Of a stretch of DNA of 9,018 nt, positions 6,446-9,018 are shown piece by piece. Made by a program: the position numbers and the translations under genes. Under the pieces are notes generated by a model, which ran no database searches, was not told the DNA's origin, and saw only the letters and a program-made list of their open reading frames with translations. Source of the stretch: an archaeon (GTDB taxonomy: Archaea > Nanobdellota > Nanobdellia > Pacearchaeales > UBA284); assembly GCA_030619955.1 (NCBI GenBank), contig JAUXAK010000022.1, forward strand, positions 1-9,018, in the 5' to 3' direction. Every line of letters begins with the position of its first letter. Position 1 is the stretch's first letter.

Positions 6446-6781
6446 ATGCCAGACAAAACAATAAAAACAAAAAAATCAATAAAACTTTTTGTAAGAATAC
6501 ATGAATCATATCGCAAAGTAGTTGCAGTATGTGATATAGAACTTTTAGGAAAAAGATTTGAACAAGATAATATACAAATTGATATTAACAAAGATTTTTA
6601 TGGAGGGGAAGAAATGACTAAAGTTAATGTAATGAAATTTTTAAAAGAAAAATCAGCAGAAGATGCATGCTTTAATTTTGTTGGCAAGAATGCAGTAGAA
6701 TCAGCTGTTGAGTCTGGCATTGTTGATAAAAACTGTGTAATAAAAATTCAGGGTGTGCCTCATGCCATGACATTACTCTAA
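6446..6781 (+). CDS. DUF424 family protein
   Basis: Small conserved archaeal protein of unknown biochemical role. The 111 residues show the family signature blocks in order: VVAVCDIELLGKRF at about 25-38, DFYGGE at 50-55, CFNFVGKNAVESAVESGIVD at 75-94, and GVPHA at 103-107. Most family members lack the extra lysine-rich N-terminal dozen residues seen here. It sits between aIF2-beta (9-nt gap) and aIF1A (20-nt gap), so it is almost certainly translated from the same message. That setting suggests a role linked to translation initiation or ribosome biogenesis; this is inference. There is no Shine-Dalgarno before the ATG. Confidence 0.88.
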   Translation: MPDKTIKTKKSIKLFVRIHESYRKVVAVCDIELLGKRFEQDNIQIDINKDFYGGEEMTKVNVMKFLKEKSAEDACFNFVGKNAVESAVESGIVDKNCVIKIQGVPHAMTLL

Positions 6782-6801
6782 TTAAGAAAAAACAATAAAA
6801 A

Positions 6802-7146
6802 ATGATTTTCAAATCTAAGAAACGAAAAAAGCATAAAAAACAAAAGCAAGGTGAAGGGGAAATATTTAGAGTCCGTTTGCCTAAGGGAAAGGAAGTTCTA
6901 GGAATTCTTGAACAAAGACTTGGAGCCAATAGGATGCTTGTTAGATGTTTGGATGGCAAATCAAGAGTTTGTAGAATTCCAGGAAGAATGAAAAGAAGGC
7001 TATGGATAAGAGAAGGAAATGTTGTGCTTGTAGAGCCATGGGAATTAGGCGGAGAGGAAAAAGGGGATATAATATGGAAATACAATCCTGCTGAAGTTGA
7101 CTGGCTCAAAAGAAAAGGTTTTCTAAAAACTGAAGCTGAATTTTAA
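6802..7146 (+). CDS. eif1a: Translation initiation factor aIF1A
   Basis: Small-subunit factor that occupies the A-site region and helps scanning/start-codon selection together with aIF2. At 114 residues it is the normal archaeal size. A highly basic N-terminal arm (KSKKRKKHKKQKQ, 4-16) precedes an S1-type OB fold; the family signature runs from LGANRMLVRCLDG (40-52) through RIPGRMKRRLWIREGN (58-73) to VVLVEPWEL (74-82). The C-terminus has a short helix about 96-105 (AEVDWLKRKG). It is third in the translation cluster; the next gene starts 1 nt after its stop codon. Confidence 0.97.
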   Translation: MIFKSKKRKKHKKQKQGEGEIFRVRLPKGKEVLGILEQRLGANRMLVRCLDGKSRVCRIPGRMKRRLWIREGNVVLVEPWELGGEEKGDIIWKYNPAEVDWLKRKGFLKTEAEF

Positions 7147-7147
7147 C

Positions 7148-7690
7148 ATGAAAAAAATATTTTTTTCAGGCAAGGAGCTATGGCGTGTTCTTGGTAAAAA
7201 TAACACCAATCTCAAGAAGATTGAAAAAAGACTTAATGTAGGAATAACAGAAACTCAAGGCGAGATTTCAATCCAGAGTAAAAGCAAAGGCAAAGATGCT
7301 ATAATAGAATATCTCACTTTAAAGATAATTGAAGCTCTTGCTTTAGGTTTTGCTATTGAAACAACTTTACACCTTAGTAACACTGATTATTCTTTAATGA
7401 AAATAGATATTAAAAGTTATGCTAAAGGCAAAAGAGTTAATGTAATAAAAGGAAGAATTATTGGAACAAAAGGCAAGACAAAAGCCCTGCTCGAGAGATT
7501 AAGTGAATGTAATATTGTTTTAAGCGACCATACTGTAGGTATTATCGGCAAAATAGAAAATGTTGAACTTGCTAGCCAGGCAATATATTCTTTAATTAAA
7601 GGCAAGCCGCAGTCAAAAGTTTATGGATTTCTTGAAAGAAGTAAAGTTAAGCTCAAAGAAGAACTTGAAGAAGTCAAGGAAATTGAATAA
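7148..7690 (+). CDS. KH-domain RNA-binding protein, Dim2/Pno1-like
   Basis: Archaeal relative of Pno1/Dim2, a factor that binds the 3' end of small-subunit rRNA during maturation and initiation-related steps. The 180-residue protein has two KH folds. The first (about 1-70) is degenerate, with GKNN (16-19) where a GxxG loop is expected. The second (about 82-155) has an intact loop GTKG at 106-109, followed by the helix KTKALLERLSE and strand NIVLSDHTVGIIG. A charged, probably helical tail follows (165-180). ATG starts 1 nt after the aIF1A stop, implying translational coupling or reinitiation. In many archaea this gene follows aIF1A and the RIO1 kinase; here RIO1 is not between them. Confidence 0.9.
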   Translation: MKKIFFSGKELWRVLGKNNTNLKKIEKRLNVGITETQGEISIQSKSKGKDAIIEYLTLKIIEALALGFAIETTLHLSNTDYSLMKIDIKSYAKGKRVNVIKGRIIGTKGKTKALLERLSECNIVLSDHTVGIIGKIENVELASQAIYSLIKGKPQSKVYGFLERSKVKLKEELEEVKEIE

Positions 7691-7716
7691 AATTTTTAAA
7701 AACAATCTAAAAATGA

Positions 7717-7738
7717 TATATAAAAAACCTTTATAAAA
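7717..7738 (+). promoter_or_regulatory. TATA elements for the tRNA-Asn gene
   Basis: Two TATA-like boxes precede the tRNA: TATATAAA at 7717-7724 and TTTATAAAA at 7730-7738. The nearer one lies about 25 bases before the mature 5' end, so it would give almost no leader; the farther one predicts a leader of about 12 nt for RNase P to remove. Confidence 0.45.
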
Positions 7739-7758
7739 TCAGAATTCTTTTTTTTCTT

Positions 7759-7871
7759 GCCCCGGTAGCTCAGTGGTAGAGCATGCGGCTGTTAAAAATC
7801 TTTTAGAAAAAGATTTTATCAAAACAAAAGCAGAAACCGTAGGGTCGTAGGTTCAAATCCTACCCGGGGCG
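7759..7871 (+). tRNA. tRNA-Asn (anticodon GTT), intron-containing
   Basis: Cloverleaf by eye: acceptor GCCCCGG (7759-7765) pairs perfectly with CCGGGGC (7864-7870); D stem GCTC/GAGC (7768-7771, 7779-7782); anticodon stem TGCGG/CCGTA (7784-7788, 7837-7841, one G-T pair); T stem GTAGG/CCTAC around loop TTCAAAT (7847-7863); discriminator G7871. The loop is CTGTTA plus A7836, giving anticodon GTT at 7791-7793. A 41-nt intron interrupts the loop after position 37, the canonical archaeal site. No CCA is encoded. Mature length is 72 nt. Confidence 0.96.
7795..7835 (+). other. tRNA-Asn intron (41 nt)
   Basis: The intron lies between tRNA positions 37 and 38. CTGT of the anticodon loop (7789-7792) can pair with GCAG in the 3' part of the intron (7830-7833), giving a 4-bp helix stacked on the anticodon stem. 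This leaves a 3-nt 3' bulge AAA (7834-7836), cut after its second base, and a 5' bulge TAA (7793-7795), also cut after its second base. Inside, AAAATCTTTT (7795-7804) can form a hairpin of up to 10 bp with 7808-7817, though not abutting the 4-bp helix. This is therefore a relaxed bulge-helix rather than a full bulge-helix-bulge. Confidence 0.85.
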
Positions 7872-7877
7872 TTTAAT

Positions 7878-7896
7878 CTTTGGGTTAATCCCAAAG
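7878..7896. terminator. Inverted repeat between convergent tRNA-Asn and minus-strand gene
   Basis: CTTTGGG (7878-7884) and CCCAAAG (7890-7896) form a 7-bp hairpin with loop TTAAT. The loop contains the stop codon of the minus-strand gene (7885-7887), and the repeat starts 6 nt after the tRNA end. It may act as a bidirectional transcript end or 3' processing structure; no long T run follows on the plus strand. Confidence 0.4.
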
Positions 7897-8613
7897 TGAA
7901 AAGAAATCATGAATTTCTTCTTCTGGAATATTGTCTCTTTTTAATTCACTGATTAAATAATCTTTTGTAGCTTTCAATTTTTTTCTTGGGTTTATCAATC
8001 TATTATGATTTAAATCCTGAGCCTCTATTTTTCTGATTAATGTTTTTAAAGCTGAACTATCTCCTTGTTTTAGTTTTTCTATGCATTGGACATAAGCTCT
8101 AGACCCCACTATATTTCTTAGATCAATTGTGGCCTTTATTTTTTTGTTTTTGTCATCATAAAAACTAAAATGACAATCTTCTAGATCATAATTTCTTGTT
8201 TGCCTTATTATTTTCCAGATTAATTCAACTGAAATTCTATCATCCCAAAAAACAGAATCTGATAATCTAAATTCTAGTCTTGGTTCCTTTACTTTTATTC
8301 TGTATATATACTTAATATGTAACATACTAGCATGATAAAGTTGTTCTAGTGTAGTAAGATAGTGATTGGTGTGCCAAATTGGATGAAGATAATATTTTTT
8401 AGAAATTTCATATGGATCGATTTCTCTTAGCTTTCGCTGGAATACATGTGCTCTAAAAACTGGTTTGTCTTTGTATTGAAATACTTGGCCTATCTTTGGT
8501 TTTCCAGAAAGAACTTCATTTTCCAGTGCTTGCTTATATTTTTTTCTAAACGATTCCCACTCCTTATGATATCCTTCTATTTCTTCTGAAGATAAAATAT
8601 TTTGAAGTTTCAT
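7885..8613 (-). CDS. Hypothetical protein, 242 residues
   Basis: Not a family I recognise. It is a soluble, charged, mixed alpha/beta-looking protein without signal peptide or membrane segments. It begins with a helical, Lys/Glu-rich region (about 8-32) and has a histidine-rich patch at 77-99 (H77, H81, H84, H94, H99) with several Trp/Tyr nearby. The C-terminal part (about 208-242) is charged and probably helical, ending in an acidic DFFSLWD. No catalytic signature can be assigned; the histidines could bind metal, but that is a guess. The start is well supported: AGGTGGT (8617-8623 in minus orientation) lies 3 nt before the ATG, and a TATA box sits a standard distance upstream. It lies downstream of an HTH_10 regulator gene on the same strand, with a 63-bp spacer, and converges on tRNA-Asn. 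Confidence 0.8.
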   Translation of the reverse strand: MKLQNILSSEEIEGYHKEWESFRKKYKQALENEVLSGKPKIGQVFQYKDKPVFRAHVFQRKLREIDPYEISKKYYLHPIWHTNHYLTTLEQLYHASMLHIKYIYRIKVKEPRLEFRLSDSVFWDDRISVELIWKIIRQTRNYDLEDCHFSFYDDKNKKIKATIDLRNIVGSRAYVQCIEKLKQGDSSALKTLIRKIEAQDLNHNRLINPRKKLKATKDYLISELKRDNIPEEEIHDFFSLWD

Positions 8614-8650
8614 TTTACCACCTAGAAATAAATACCACTAACTAATAGAT

Positions 8651-8660
8651 TAAATTTATA
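8651..8660 (-). promoter_or_regulatory. TATA box for the 242-residue gene
   Basis: On the minus strand, TATAAATTTA (8660 to 8651) stands about 43 bp before the ATG. It predicts a start near 8630 and a leader of roughly 16 nt carrying the AGGTGGT ribosome-binding site. Confidence 0.6.
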
Positions 8661-8661
8661 G

Positions 8662-8673
8662 CGACATATGTCG
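8662..8673. promoter_or_regulatory. Perfect 12-bp palindrome abutting the TATA box (candidate operator)
   Basis: CGACATATGTCG at 8662-8673 is a perfect palindrome, with a CG-containing end in an otherwise AT-rich spacer. It occupies the BRE/upstream position one base before the TATA box of the 242-residue gene and 3 bp past the stop codon of the HTH_10 gene. A dimeric regulator bound here would either help or block TFB/TBP. Which protein binds is unknown. Confidence 0.5.
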
Positions 8674-8676
8674 TTT

Positions 8677-9018
8677 TTATCTAGTTTTCTCAAAGAAAAA
8701 TGGCAGAAGTTTTTGTTCAGCTTTTCTTAAATGTGCTTGATAAGTAGAATAAGATAAATTCATTAATTTAGCTAACTTTTCTAATCCAATTTTTCTTGGA
8801 TAATCATAGTAACTATACTTTATTGCTAGTTCTATTGCTCTTTTCTGCTTGAAAGTTAATTCTGGTTGCACGCTTATAATAGAAAGATTAATTATTTTTT
8901 CCTGTTTAATCTTTAGTATTTCACCGTTATAAATTTTTTTCATAAGATTCACAAAATTAATCAATTCTTTTTTATTCCAACTTCCTACAGTCCAGAATTC
9001 CATACCATCTTCTCTAAT
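8677..9018 (-). CDS. HTH_10 (bacterio-opsin-activator type) transcriptional regulator, C-terminal part
   Basis: Only the last 113 residues are in the window. The reading frame stays open to the edge, and the ATG at 9001-9003 lies inside a conserved stretch (REDGMEFWTVGSW), so the true start is outside. The C-terminal half is a clear HTH_10 domain: LTFKQKRAIELAIKYSYYDY, then PRKIGLEKLAKLMNLSYSTY, then QAHLRKAEQKLLPFF. The block before it, with alternating hydrophobic residues and a WNKKELINFVNLMKKI helix, resembles the small alpha/beta domain found ahead of the HTH in relatives from Woesearchaeota-like archaea. It probably controls transcription by binding DNA; the signal is unknown. It may regulate itself or the downstream 242-residue gene, whose promoter palindrome begins only 3 bp past its stop codon. 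Confidence 0.88.
   Translation of the reverse strand: MREDGMEFWTVGSWNKKELINFVNLMKKIYNGEILKIKQEKIINLSIISVQPELTFKQKRAIELAIKYSYYDYPRKIGLEKLAKLMNLSYSTYQAHLRKAEQKLLPFFFEKTR

Noticed and set aside
6672..7109. 145-codon antisense frame opposite DUF424 and aIF1A
   Set aside because: Both genes on the plus strand have clear family signatures; the antisense product has none.
1..9018. CRISPR array, insertion sequence, intein or prophage remnants
   Set aside because: No spaced direct repeats, transposase, terminal inverted repeats or intein motifs in MCM were seen on reading both strands.

Overview
The window is AT-rich archaeal chromosome, most likely from a small-genome DPANN-type lineage (Woesearchaeota/Pacearchaeota-like). 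The archaeal call is firm. It carries TFE, TBP, an archaeal MCM, aIF2-beta, aIF1A, the archaeal DUF424 protein, a Dim2-like KH protein and a tRNA-Asn interrupted at the canonical 37/38 intron site, with no CCA encoded. The DPANN placement is an inference from base composition, gene layout and the C-terminal regulator; no 16S rRNA gene is present.

Layout, + strand, 1-7871. A TATA-box region drives a TFE-like factor with a very long lysine-rich tail (128-991), followed 24 nt later by a rhomboid intramembrane protease (1016-1690). TBP is next (1803-2369). A 268-bp gap holds a T-rich terminator-like stretch, a strong TATA box and an unusually G-rich leader. Then come the replicative helicase MCM (2638-4638) and, 21 nt on, an RPA32-like OB-fold protein with a C-terminal winged helix (4660-5496). 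A small orphan gene with its own promoter (5596-5946) separates this transcription/replication block from a tight translation block: aIF2-beta, DUF424, aIF1A and the KH protein (6014-7690). An intron-containing tRNA-Asn(GTT) closes the plus-strand series.

Layout, - strand, 7885-9018. Two minus-strand genes converge on the tRNA. One is the C-terminal part of a Bat-type HTH_10 regulator that runs off the window end. The other is an unrecognised 242-residue protein with a textbook archaeal promoter and Shine-Dalgarno, and a perfect 12-bp palindrome placed directly upstream of its TATA box. This is the only part that looks accessory.

Together, most of the window is an informational-gene neighbourhood: promoter recognition (TBP, TFE), DNA unwinding and ssDNA handling (MCM, RPA-like), start-codon selection (aIF2-beta, aIF1A) and small-subunit maturation (KH protein). 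I see no transposon, CRISPR array or obvious defence system. The points most worth following are the odd TFE (altered zinc ribbon plus lysine tail), the G-rich mcm leader, the matching C-terminal winged helices of MCM and its neighbour, the relaxed splice motif of the tRNA intron, and the palindrome-controlled unknown gene next to the HTH_10 regulator.
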